The position numbers and the translations under genes are program-made. DNA of 33,213 nucleotides from Pseudomonadota bacterium (GTDB lineage: Bacteria > Bdellovibrionota_B > Oligoflexia > Oligoflexales > CAIYRB01): contig JAPLFX010000203.1 of the NCBI GenBank assembly GCA_026390445.1, positions 1 through 33,213 on the forward strand, written 5' to 3'. Under the pieces are notes generated by a model. It saw nothing but the letters and a program-made list of their open reading frames with translations, made no database searches and was not told where the DNA came from. Shown one piece after another: positions 1 to 7,297 of this stretch (its first letter is position 1; every line of letters begins with the position of its first letter).

Positions 1-206
1 TAGGCTAGTTGGTATTTCCAGTGAGCGATCGAGCAGCCTAAACCATAAAGATAAAACAGCACCGGACCGGCACCGCCCGAATCGGCATAGTAGATCTCGT
101 GTCCAGTAGCGAGCGCGAGCAAGCCGCTGCTCGGCTGTGGCGTCGCGGCGACCGGCGGCGACGCCGCTGCGGCTTGCTTCTTACTTGGACGCGATGCTTT
201 CGCCAT
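1..206 (-). CDS. alpha/beta hydrolase, N-terminal part (cut by window edge)
   Basis: The frame starts at the ATG at 206 and is still open at position 1, so only the first 68 residues are visible. Residues 1-30 are rich in Ala, Pro, Lys and Ser and look like a flexible leader. Then comes ADSGGAGPVLFYLYGLG followed by CSIAHW. This matches the start of an alpha/beta-hydrolase fold: the first core strand, then the oxyanion-hole region where HG or similar is usual and YG is seen here, then the W at the start of the next helix. The nucleophile elbow and catalytic triad lie outside the window, so the substrate cannot be guessed. The gene diverges from the small gene at 311; the 104-bp gap holds a sigma-28-like promoter facing the other way. 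Confidence 0.65.
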   Translation of the reverse strand, partial: MAKASRPSKKQAAAASPPVAATPQPSSGLLALATGHEIYYADSGGAGPVLFYLYGLGCSIAHWKYQLA

Positions 207-251
207 AGGGCTCTAATTTAAATGGTATTAAAGAGGGTCACAAGGAAAAAC

Positions 252-278
252 TAAAGCTCGGACGGGAGCGACCGATAA
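252..278 (+). promoter_or_regulatory. sigma-28 (FliA)-type promoter
   Basis: The -35 TAAAGCTC at 252-259 is followed by exactly 11 bp and the -10 ACCGATAA at 271-278. The established FliA consensus is TAAAGTTT-N11-GCCGATAA, so the -10 differs at one base and the spacing is exact. Transcription would start near 285, leaving a leader of about 25 nt that contains GGAGGAGG (296-303) before the ATG at 311. Confidence 0.7.
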
Positions 279-310
279 GCCATTGTAACACGCGCGGAGG
301 AGGCGGCTCC

Positions 311-598
311 ATGGGCTATCATCAGGATATTCCGATCCAATTGTTCGTCAGCCAGGAATACCACACCCCGGCCGTGCAGGTCATTGTCGACACCTGGCGG
401 GTCGAGCCGCAGCTGGTGATCGAACGAGTGATCGAGCATTTTCGTGAGATGGGCATCTATCGGATTCGGCCGAACCACCATCGCTTGATCAAAAAGGCGA
501 TGCTCAATCATCTGAAGACCTCGCCTGAGATCATGCGGATGGTGTTAAAAAACCGCAATGACGAGATGAAGCGCCAGCGCAATCGCCACGCCGATTAG
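311..598 (+). CDS. small basic orphan protein, 95 aa, probably sigma-28 driven
   Basis: I do not recognise this protein. It is 95 residues, has no signal peptide or membrane segment, and ends in a strongly basic helix-like tail (residues 79-95, rich in Lys, Arg, Asn). The middle (residues 30-75) looks helical, with alternating Val/Ile and charged residues and a cluster of His/Asn around 54-58. The start is well fixed: GGAGGAGG sits 7 bp upstream of the ATG, and a near-consensus FliA promoter lies just before that. Such signals suggest a real, well-translated gene, perhaps expressed together with flagellar functions. A role as a small cytoplasmic or nucleic-acid-binding protein is possible from the charge but not shown. 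Confidence 0.75.
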   Translation: MGYHQDIPIQLFVSQEYHTPAVQVIVDTWRVEPQLVIERVIEHFREMGIYRIRPNHHRLIKKAMLNHLKTSPEIMRMVLKNRNDEMKRQRNRHAD

Positions 599-624
599 TC
601 GCTACAACTCGTGCGGCCTAGGCC

Positions 625-852
625 TTAAGCCTCGCCCGTGTCGAGCGACAGGGCGTGGATTTGCGACTTCATCAACTCGCCCAGGGCCTGGTAGACCATC
701 TGATGCTGCTGGATCAGGGTCTTCCCTTTAAACTCGGTAGCTCTGATGCGGACCTGCCAGTGATCGCCGCCGCCGGTCATGTCGGTGGCGCGGATCTGTG
801 CGCTAGGGATGTGCTCTTTAAGGCGATTGGTAATGATCTCAGCCGTCATCAT
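625..852 (-). CDS. BolA/IbaG-family protein
   Basis: A 75-residue protein spanning the single BolA domain. The middle carries TDMTGGGDHWQVRI, the turn and strand typical of the family, followed by KGKTLIQQHQMVYQAL and ALSLDTGEA, which fits the usual end of BolA (R/H-Q-x-V-Y, then L-S-L/I-x-T). BolA proteins partner monothiol glutaredoxins in Fe-S cluster trafficking and may affect cell shape. The start is taken at 852 because GAGAGG lies 7 bp upstream; the frame also has an upstream ATG at 873 without such a site and another at 849. It is head to head with rdgB, only 32 bp apart. The short length and GGGDHW turn fit the IbaG-like subgroup better than long BolA. Confidence 0.88.
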   Translation of the reverse strand: MMTAEIITNRLKEHIPSAQIRATDMTGGGDHWQVRIRATEFKGKTLIQQHQMVYQALGELMKSQIHALSLDTGEA

Positions 853-884
853 AATATATCCTCTCGGTCGCAAGGAGGGCGACT

Positions 885-1478
885 ATGCCACGACTCTATC
901 TCGCCAGCAATAATCGACACAAGGCCGCCGAACTACAGCAGTTGTTAAGCACGCTTAAACCGGCGTGGACGGTGTCCTTGGCCCGCGAGTTGGATCCGGC
1001 CATCGCCTGGGACGAGTGCGGCGAGACCTTTCTGGCCAACGCGCGCATCAAGGCCGAAGCGGTCCGCGCCTTGACCAAGGACTGCGTGCTGGCCGACGAT
1101 TCGGGGCTGGTCGTCGATGCCCTTGGCGGGCTGCCTGGGGTTCATTCCAGCCGCTACGCGGGGCGCGAAGGCGACGATCTAGCCAACAATGCCAAGCTGC
1201 GAGCGGCGACGTCGCACTTTGAAGCGGCGCAATTGACCGCGCGCTTTATGTGCACTCTGTACTTTATCGACGCGGCAGGCGAGGGCCACGCTTTCACCGG
1301 TAGCTGCGAGGGCCACCTGACGCACACGCCCAGTGGCAAACAAGGTTTCGGTTATGATCCGCTGTTTGTACCCAGCGGTGCGACCAAGACCATGGCTGAT
1401 ATGGACAGCGCCGAGAAGAACGCCATCAGCCACCGCAGTAAGGCCTTTGCTGCCTTCGCGCGTTGGCTACAAGGCTGA
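885..1478 (+). CDS. rdgB: dITP/XTP pyrophosphatase (RdgB/HAM1)
   Basis: A 197-residue protein of full family length. All hallmark motifs are present: SNNRHK at residues 8-13 (phosphate binding), ETF at 47-49, DDSGL at 71-75 followed by VDALGGLPGVHSSRYAG, GFGYDP at 154-159 and SHR at 182-184. The family hydrolyses non-canonical purine nucleoside triphosphates (dITP, ITP, XTP) to monophosphate and pyrophosphate, keeping hypoxanthine and xanthine out of nucleic acids; it acts as a cytoplasmic dimer. AAGGAGG lies 7 bp before the ATG. It diverges from the bolA gene and converges on the gene ending at 1486, with 7 bp between the two stops. Confidence 0.96.
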   Translation: MPRLYLASNNRHKAAELQQLLSTLKPAWTVSLARELDPAIAWDECGETFLANARIKAEAVRALTKDCVLADDSGLVVDALGGLPGVHSSRYAGREGDDLANNAKLRAATSHFEAAQLTARFMCTLYFIDAAGEGHAFTGSCEGHLTHTPSGKQGFGYDPLFVPSGATKTMADMDSAEKNAISHRSKAFAAFARWLQG

Positions 1479-1485
1479 TGATCGG

Positions 1486-2496
1486 TTATTTCGCTGGCGC
1501 TGCAGCTGGTGCGGAAGCTCCAGGCTGGTTTTGTTTTTTACGCGCCTCTTTCATATAGTCGCGGTATTCGCGGCTGGTATGGATCCAACCGAAATCGGAA
1601 TCCTTGAGGGATTCGTTGATCTCATTGCGGTACTTTGCCGGCTCGATCAGGTAGGAGTTTAGGATGGCGACGGCATTTTGCGGGTCGTTCATCCTCGCTA
1701 AACAGCGCGCCAGCAGCATCGTCGACTTGCGGGCAATTTGTTCATCTTCAGCCCAGATCTGCTTTTTTTGTTCTAGTTCGCTGACGTGGCGCAGCGGGGG
1801 TAGGGCATCGACGCACTGGTCCATCAGGCGATAGGCGAGGCCAAGATGGTAGTAGCCGGGGATGTCGAGCTCGCCGTTGACCTTGGCTTTTTCAAATCCT
1901 TTAGCGGCGATCTTATATTTATGCTGGTTAAACGCTGTGGTTGCAGCGATGTAATCCTTTGATGCTCTGGCTTTGGCTTTGCTTTGATCGCCGGTTCCTG
2001 CAGCTAGCACTTGGGGCTGCTGCAAGACATAGGAGGTATCCAAGAGGCATGGGGCATCACCGCCGCCTTCGCAGCAGACCTGATGCAGGTTTGCTGACAA
2101 GCGCTTGCCGAGGATGGCATTGCACTGCAGGCCACCGGGCGGCAGGTACATAAACACCGTTTCACCGGCGAGGGCGCCCTCCTCGCTAGCCAGTCCACGG
2201 GTGTTGGCTTGGGATTTAGCCACCCGCCCCTTGAGGTACAGTCCGCGGTAGGTGTCATAAAACGCCTTGCGCCCAGCGCTGTCGAGACCCGCGATCCAAG
2301 CGTATTTATCTTTACTTAAGTCAAAGATCCTTTCTGGTTCGATCGCCTTGCAGCCTTGGACATCGTAGACGACCGGGCCGTTGATCAGCGTCATGCAGGT
2401 GGCAAAGGCATGGGTCGCGAAGGCGCCAAAGCTTAGGGCTTGGCCGCAGGCAAGGGTCAAGACGAGGCGCCAGCGCGGCCAAATCGAATATGTCAT
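1486..2496 (-). CDS. secreted protein with TPR-like repeats, function unknown
   Basis: About 336 residues. An N-terminal signal peptide is clear: Arg residues, then a hydrophobic stretch, with probable cleavage after AFATHAFA. The first half of the mature protein has several Cys (VQGCKA, LQCNA, VCCEGGG, APCLLD), suggesting disulphides in the periplasm. The second half (about residues 175-310) is helical and reads like tetratricopeptide repeats, for example AATTAFNQHKYKIAAKGFEKA, and then GYYHLGLAYRLMDQCVDALP. The end is a Gln/Pro/Ala tail. GTG at 2499 directly precedes ATG at 2496, with GGGGG about 9 bp upstream of the ATG; either could initiate. I cannot name a function; a protein-binding scaffold in the envelope is the plain reading. 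Confidence 0.75.
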   Translation of the reverse strand: MTYSIWPRWRLVLTLACGQALSFGAFATHAFATCMTLINGPVVYDVQGCKAIEPERIFDLSKDKYAWIAGLDSAGRKAFYDTYRGLYLKGRVAKSQANTRGLASEEGALAGETVFMYLPPGGLQCNAILGKRLSANLHQVCCEGGGDAPCLLDTSYVLQQPQVLAAGTGDQSKAKARASKDYIAATTAFNQHKYKIAAKGFEKAKVNGELDIPGYYHLGLAYRLMDQCVDALPPLRHVSELEQKKQIWAEDEQIARKSTMLLARCLARMNDPQNAVAILNSYLIEPAKYRNEINESLKDSDFGWIHTSREYRDYMKEARKKQNQPGASAPAAAPAK

Positions 2497-2595
2497 CACA
2501 AGTCGCCCCCTTCGAAAGGATCTGCCATCGTGGCTCTGGAGTTTTATCCATGATAACCGAAGGGTTCGGTAAATTCAAAGCCTTAGGCAGAGGTT

Positions 2596-2622
2596 TAAAA
2601 CCACGGCAAAGCTTGCCGACTA
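2596..2622 (+). promoter_or_regulatory. possible upstream sigma-28-like promoter (overlapping pair)
   Basis: TAAAACCA at 2596-2603, an 11-bp spacer, then GCCGACTA at 2615-2622. The TAAA and GCCGA cores and the spacer fit FliA promoters; the rest is degenerate. Its -10 overlaps the -35 of the next element. Confidence 0.35.
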
Positions 2623-2647
2623 AAGTTTTCCTGGCCGTCACCGAATC
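2621..2647 (+). promoter_or_regulatory. sigma-28-like promoter of the Ala-rich lipoprotein gene
   Basis: TAAAGTTT at 2621-2628 is a perfect FliA -35. After exactly 11 bp comes ACCGAATC (2640-2647), which keeps only the CCGA core of GCCGATAA. Transcription would begin near 2654, which supports initiation of the lipoprotein at 2686 rather than at the ATG at 2662. Confidence 0.5.
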
Positions 2648-2685
2648 CTAGGCTACGGTTTATGTCGCACGTAAAGGATTTAGGC

Positions 2686-3393
2686 ATGATGAACAAAACG
2701 TACAGAACATGGAAATCGATGCTAGGACCCTTGGTCATCACCGCCGTGAGCGTGATGAGCCTCCCGGCTTGCTCCGGTCACGATGAGGAGGAGCAGGTGG
2801 CGCCGAACTCGGCCAGCAAGGACGACGGCAATGAGTCCGACGAAGTCGGCACCGGCGAGGTCACAGCGGATGCGCCCAATGAGGCGGCTGCTGCTGGTAG
2901 CGACGGCGAAGCCAAGGAGGTCGCTGCGTCCACCGAAACCGCCGCGGCCGCCGACGGCGGAGGAGGCGAAGCTGCCGCTGAAGCGCCCGCCGCTGAAGCC
3001 ACTGCGGCCAACGACACCGTAGCATCAAGTGAACCGGCAGCACCCGCTGCTGCACCGGCAGCGGCACCCGCGGCCGCCGCTGCGCCGGCACCCGCTGCAC
3101 CCGCTGCCGCCGTTGCCCCAGCGGCAGCGGCCCAAGCTGTCGCGGCCTCTGGTGAGGCCGGGTCGGGCCGAGTCGTGCGCTACATTCAAGCCGATCAAAC
3201 CGCGCTCCGCGCTGCGGCGAGCGATTCGGCTCCAGTGGCGCTGCAACTCACTCAAGGGGATATCCTGATGGTGGTCGAGGAAAACGGCTGGGGCCGTGTC
3301 ACCGACCAGCTCTTCGTCAAGCTGGACGCCGTGTCGGCACGCGCCGTACCGCGGACCTTTGCCAAGCCCGAATGGTTGCCTCCCGCGCACTGA
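2686..3393 (+). CDS. Ala-rich lipoprotein with C-terminal SH3-like domain
   Basis: About 235 residues. The N-terminus is a lipoprotein signal: basic start, hydrophobic core, then the lipobox LPAC followed by SGHDEEE. The next 120 residues are low complexity, first Asp/Glu/Ala then an almost pure Ala/Pro stretch, which looks like a flexible tether. The last 70 residues, starting at RVVRYIQAD, form a bacterial SH3-like fold (LRAAASDSAP, then LTQGDILMVVEENGWGRV, with the usual G-W-G near the end of the domain). Such domains often bind peptidoglycan or envelope proteins. The ATG at 2686 is chosen because AAGGA sits 7 bp upstream; an ATG at 2662 has no such site. The extreme Ala/Pro bias makes opposite-strand frames look open, but those are shadows. 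Confidence 0.82.
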   Translation: MMNKTYRTWKSMLGPLVITAVSVMSLPACSGHDEEEQVAPNSASKDDGNESDEVGTGEVTADAPNEAAAAGSDGEAKEVAASTETAAAADGGGGEAAAEAPAAEATAANDTVASSEPAAPAAAPAAAPAAAAAPAPAAPAAAVAPAAAAQAVAASGEAGSGRVVRYIQADQTALRAAASDSAPVALQLTQGDILMVVEENGWGRVTDQLFVKLDAVSARAVPRTFAKPEWLPPAH

Positions 3394-3440
3394 TTTGGCT
3401 GTGTTAGACTGAGGTGGGTGCCAAGCGATGGGAGCCTGCC

Positions 3441-4223
3441 TTGACCTCGACTTCAACTTCGATCATGCAGTTATTTGCTAAACCGATCAGCGGCCTCGGC
3501 CGCTATACCTTATTCATGCAGCGCTCACTCGGGCGCTGTTTTTTTTCCCCGGTACAATTTCGACTGTTGCTCAAGCAGCTCGAGTTCATCGGCAATCGTA
3601 GCCTCGTCATCATCATCATCTCGGCGATCATGATCGGTTGTATCTTTGGCCTGATCCTTGGCGATATCTTTCGCAATTTTGGCGCCGAGTCGATGCTGGG
3701 TGCCGCCGCTGGGGTCGCTTTGAGTAAGGAGCTTGCCCCGATCTTTTGCGGCTTCTTGGTCACGGCTCGGGCCGGGTCGTCGATGGCTGCCGAGATCGCC
3801 ACGATGCGGGTCAATGAGCAGATAGATGCGATGCGCGTGATGGCCGTGAACCCCTATGGCTATCTGGTGGCCCCCAGGATCCTCGGGGCTTTGATCATGC
3901 TGCCGCTGCTGACGGCGGTCTTTATGCTGGTGGGCGTCATGTCGGCCTACCTGATCGGGGTGTCTTTTTTTGATATCGACATCGGCACGTTCTTGGAAAA
4001 GATGCGGTGGATCGTCAAGCCTCGCTTCATCTTTCAGGGGATGGAAAAAGGCGCAGTCTTTGGCATCATCTTGGCCTCGATCGGCTGCTTCAAAGGCTTT
4101 TTTGCCGCCGGTGGGGCCAAGGGGGTCGGCCGGGCCACGACTGAGGCGGTGGTGCTGTCCTTGGTGGCGATCTTGATCAGTGATTATTTCATCAGCTACC
4201 TGCAGTTTGATAAGGTTTTCTAG
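3441..4223 (+). CDS. MlaE-family lipid ABC transporter permease
   Basis: About 260 residues with the MlaE permease layout: an N-terminal amphipathic region (SPVQFRLLLKQLEFIGNRSL), then hydrophobic segments. The family signature is intact: KELAPIFCGFLVTARAGSSM, then AAEIATMRVNEQIDAM, then NPYGYLVAPR. MlaE proteins are the inner-membrane channel of ABC systems that move phospholipids or related lipids between the membranes, working with an MlaF ATPase and MlaD substrate-binding protein. No ATPase or MCE gene is next to it, so partners must be elsewhere. The start is uncertain: TTG at 3441 has GGGAG 6 bp upstream, GTG at 3414 and ATG at 3465 are alternatives. A run of eight T lies near codon 30-35. 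Confidence 0.88.
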   Translation: MTSTSTSIMQLFAKPISGLGRYTLFMQRSLGRCFFSPVQFRLLLKQLEFIGNRSLVIIIISAIMIGCIFGLILGDIFRNFGAESMLGAAAGVALSKELAPIFCGFLVTARAGSSMAAEIATMRVNEQIDAMRVMAVNPYGYLVAPRILGALIMLPLLTAVFMLVGVMSAYLIGVSFFDIDIGTFLEKMRWIVKPRFIFQGMEKGAVFGIILASIGCFKGFFAAGGAKGVGRATTEAVVLSLVAILISDYFISYLQFDKVF

Positions 4224-4307
4224 GTCGGCTGATATCCTTCTGGTAGGCGCCCTATCGGCCTTATGTTACCTTCGCCGCAGTCAAGTAGAATCTGCGGAGG
4301 CAAGGTT

Positions 4308-6746
4308 ATGAGTGGCGATGGTGCGCGGCATGATTACGACTTCAAGGCGATCGAGGCCAAGTGGCAAAAGTACTGGGATGACCATCAGACCTTCAAAACT
4401 GTCGAACGGCCAGAGCAGCCGAAATACTATATCCTCGACATGTTTCCTTATCCTTCGGGCGACGGCCTGCACGTCGGTCACGTCGAGGGCTACACTGCGA
4501 CTGATATCTACGCCCGCTACAAGCGCATGCGCGGCTTCAATGTGCTGCATCCGATGGGCTGGGATGCCTTTGGCCTGCCGGCGGAACAGTACGCGGTCAA
4601 GACCGGTCAGCATCCGGCGCTGACGACCAAGCGCAATACCGAGCGCTTTCGTGGACAGATCAAACGCCTGGGCTTGTCCTACGACTGGTCGCGCGAGATC
4701 GATACGACCGACACCAAATACTACAAATGGACGCAGTGGATTTTTCGTCGTTTGTACGAAAAGGGCCTGGCCTACCAATCCTTCGCGCCAGTGAATTGGT
4801 GCCCCGAACTGGGGACCGTTTTGGCCAACGAAGAGGTGATCGACGGCAAGTCAGAGGTCGGTGGGTTTCCCGTCATCAAGAAACCGATGCGGCAATGGGT
4901 GCTTAAAATCACCGCCTATGCCGAGCAATTGCTCGCCGATTTAGACGATCTGGAGTGGCCGGATAGCCTTAAGGAGATGCAGCGCAACTGGATCGGTAAA
5001 AGCATCGGCGCTCACGTCAGCTTTCAGGTCGACGGCCATGGCGAGACCTTTCAGGTGTTCACGACGAGGCCCGACACGCTGTTTGGTGCGACCTTTTGCG
5101 TGCTGTCGCCGGAGCACGCGCTGATCGATCTGATCACGACGCCAGCTGCCAAAGACGTCGTGAGTGCCTACTGCGTCGCAGCCAAGGCCAAGTCCGACAT
5201 GGAGCGGACAGCTGTCACCAAGGACAAGACTGGCGTCGACACCGGTGCCTTTGCCGTGAACCCATTGAGTGGTGAGAAGCTGCCGATCTATGTCGCCGAC
5301 TATGTGCTCGGCTCTTACGGCAGCGGTGCGATCATGGCCGTGCCCGGGCATGATGAACGCGATCACGCCTTCGCGCAAAGGTATCATCTGCCGATCAAGC
5401 GCGTGCTGACCGGTGGCGAGGAGGATATCCAGACGGCCGCCCATATCGGTGACGGGACGCTGGTCAACTCTGGATTTCTCGATGGTCTGAGCAAGGATCA
5501 GGCCATTGCCGCCGTTTGCTCTTGGCTAGAAAAGCATGGGTCCGGAAAGAAGGCCGTCACCTATAAGTTGCGCGACTGGCTGTTTTCGCGCCAGCGCTAT
5601 TGGGGTGAACCATTTCCGTTGGCCCACGATCAAGACGGCCAAGTAGTACTCCTTGATGAGGCGGATCTACCGGTCACCCTGCCTGAGCTCGATCAATTCA
5701 AGCCGGCTGGGGATGGCGAATCACCGCTGGCACTGGCCGGACCTTGGTTGCAAGTGACCAAGGATGGTAAGACCCTGCGGCGCGAGACCAACACCATGCC
5801 GCAGTGGGCCGGGTCGTGTTGGTACTACCTGCGCTTCATGGATCCACACAACGACAAGGCGCCTTGGGATAAAGATATTGAGAAGTACTGGATGCCGGTC
5901 GATCTCTATGTCGGTGGGGCCGAGCATGCCGTCTTGCATCTACTGTACGCTCGGTTTTGGCATAAGGTCCTCTATGACTGTGGTCTAGTATCGAGCAAGG
6001 AGCCCTTTAAGCGACTGCTGCACCCCGGAATCGTCCTCGGCGAAAATGGCGAGAAGATGTCGAAGAGTCGCGGCAACGTCGTCAATCCCGACGTGATTGT
6101 CGCCGAGTGGGGCGCTGACGCGCTGCGTCTTTACGAAATGTTTATGGGGCCACTGACCGCGGCGAAGCCGTGGCAGACCTCGGGCATCAATGGCGTTTAC
6201 CGTTTCTTAAAGCGGGTCCAACGTCTGATCATCGACGAAGACGGGCGCTTGAGCGAGAAGCTTTCGCTCGAACCGCCCACCGGTGCCTTTCGCAAGTTGC
6301 TGCATCGCACCATCAAGAAGGTGACCGAAGATAGCGAGTCCATGCAGTTCAACACGGCGATTGCCGCGATGATGGAGTTCGTCAATGCCGCCTACAAAGA
6401 ACCGACGTTTAGTCGCCCAGCCGCCGAGGCCTTGATCTTGATGCTGGCGCCTTATGCGCCGCATCTTGCCGAAGAGCTCTGGCAGCGCCTTGGCCATCAA
6501 GAATCATTGGCCTATACGCCGTTTCCTAGCTTTGATCCGGAATTGGCGCAGGTGGACGAGGTGATCTTGTCGGTTCAGGTGAACGGCAAGCTTAGGGGCA
6601 CCTTGAGCTTGGCCACGGATGCCAGCAAGGAGGCCATCATCCTTGCGGCCAAGGAGCTCGAAGCCGTGCAGCGGCAGCTGGACGGTAAGACGCTGGTGAA
6701 AGAGATCTACGTCCCAGGAAAGATCATTAATTTTGTCGTGAGGTGA
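4308..6746 (+). CDS. leuS: leucyl-tRNA synthetase
   Basis: An 812-residue class I synthetase that charges tRNA-Leu in the cytoplasm. The ATP-binding HIGH box reads HVGH at residues 55-58 within [16 protein letters not shown], and KMSKS is at residues 583-587 ([10 protein letters not shown]). The inserted CP1 editing domain is complete, with [11 protein letters not shown] and the conserved Asp in [13 protein letters not shown], so misacylated tRNA can be hydrolysed. The C-terminal anticodon-binding and small end domains are present. GGAGG at 4296-4300 lies 7 bp before the ATG at 4308; the frame is open upstream to 4263, but that ATG has no site. The next gene starts 3 bp after the stop. Confidence 0.97.
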   Translation: MSGDGARHDYDFKAIEAKWQKYWDDHQTFKTVERPEQPKYYILDMFPYPSGDGLHVGHVEGYTATDIYARYKRMRGFNVLHPMGWDAFGLPAEQYAVKTGQHPALTTKRNTERFRGQIKRLGLSYDWSREIDTTDTKYYKWTQWIFRRLYEKGLAYQSFAPVNWCPELGTVLANEEVIDGKSEVGGFPVIKKPMRQWVLKITAYAEQLLADLDDLEWPDSLKEMQRNWIGKSIGAHVSFQVDGHGETFQVFTTRPDTLFGATFCVLSPEHALIDLITTPAAKDVVSAYCVAAKAKSDMERTAVTKDKTGVDTGAFAVNPLSGEKLPIYVADYVLGSYGSGAIMAVPGHDERDHAFAQRYHLPIKRVLTGGEEDIQTAAHIGDGTLVNSGFLDGLSKDQAIAAVCSWLEKHGSGKKAVTYKLRDWLFSRQRYWGEPFPLAHDQDGQVVLLDEADLPVTLPELDQFKPAGDGESPLALAGPWLQVTKDGKTLRRETNTMPQWAGSCWYYLRFMDPHNDKAPWDKDIEKYWMPVDLYVGGAEHAVLHLLYARFWHKVLYDCGLVSSKEPFKRLLHPGIVLGENGEKMSKSRGNVVNPDVIVAEWGADALRLYEMFMGPLTAAKPWQTSGINGVYRFLKRVQRLIIDEDGRLSEKLSLEPPTGAFRKLLHRTIKKVTEDSESMQFNTAIAAMMEFVNAAYKEPTFSRPAAEALILMLAPYAPHLAEELWQRLGHQESLAYTPFPSFDPELAQVDEVILSVQVNGKLRGTLSLATDASKEAIILAAKELEAVQRQLDGKTLVKEIYVPGKIINFVVR

Positions 6747-6749
6747 AGC

Positions 6750-7187
6750 TTGGCTTATCTATGGTTAAAATGGTTGCATATCGTCGCCGTCATCAGCTGG
6801 ATGGCAGGGATCCTGTATCTCTACCGGTTATTGGTTTATCTAGCCGAGCGCGGCAGCGATCCTAGTAACAAAGAGCTGTTGTTGTTGATGGCGCGGCGTT
6901 TGTTTAAGGCGATCACCCTGCCAGCCATGATCGTCTCCTACGTGGCGGGCCTTGGGATGGTCGGACTGGTGCCTGCGCTCGGGCATCAGCCGTGGTTCAT
7001 GGCTAAATTCGTACTGGTTTTGCTGATGACCCATTTGACGGCCAAGGCTGGACTGCTCATTGGTCGCTTCGCAAGTGGGGCCCCTAAGCTGCCTACTTCA
7101 AAGCGCCTGCGCTGGCTCAACGAAGCCCCCACCGTGCTGCTGCTGGTCATAGTTTACCTAGTCATATTCAAGCCTTTCAGCCCCTGA
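6750..7187 (+). CDS. hemJ: HemJ-like protoporphyrinogen IX oxidase
   Basis: A 145-residue, four-helix membrane protein of HemJ size. The N-terminus LWLKWLHIVAVISWMAG with following YLYRLLVY matches the family pattern W-x-K-x-x-H, W-x-A-G, Y-x-x-R-L, including His10 and Arg26. The C-terminus RWLNEAPTVLLLVIVYLVI followed by KPF matches the N-E-x-P and K-P end of the family. HemJ oxidises protoporphyrinogen IX to protoporphyrin IX in the last steps of haem synthesis and replaces HemG or HemY in many bacteria. The start is a TTG; GAGGTGA overlapping the leuS stop acts as its ribosome site, so translation is probably coupled to leuS. The usual His after VY is replaced by Leu-Ala-Glu here. Confidence 0.88.
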   Translation: MAYLWLKWLHIVAVISWMAGILYLYRLLVYLAERGSDPSNKELLLLMARRLFKAITLPAMIVSYVAGLGMVGLVPALGHQPWFMAKFVLVLLMTHLTAKAGLLIGRFASGAPKLPTSKRLRWLNEAPTVLLLVIVYLVIFKPFSP

Positions 7188-7207
7188 TCGGAATCTGCTA
7201 TGATGAT

Positions 7208-7232
7208 AGGGTGGACCGCCTTGGTGCACCCT
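7208..7232 (+). terminator. possible hairpin after hemJ
   Basis: AGGGTG at 7208-7213 pairs with CACCCT at 7227-7232 around a 13-nt loop, about 20 bp after the hemJ stop. No T tract follows, so terminator function is uncertain. Confidence 0.3.
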
Positions 7233-7297
7233 CATGACCGCCCCCCTCCCTGTACCGTCCTGAGCCTAGCTCTCGAGCCTTTTTCTTAAAGCACGGA

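Noticed and set aside
2778-3456. Several open frames on both strands across the Ala/Pro-rich lipoprotein
   Set aside because: GCN-type codon repeats keep all frames free of stops; only the plus-strand frame has a lipobox, a ribosome site and a folded end.
3539-3548. Run of eight T near the start of the MlaE permease as a frameshift or phase-variation site
   Set aside because: It encodes Phe-Phe at a normal place and eight bases is a modest run; no alternative product makes sense.
4281-5444. Antisense open frames of about 165 residues inside leuS
   Set aside because: They follow the codon pattern of leuS, have no ribosome site and show no recognisable protein features.
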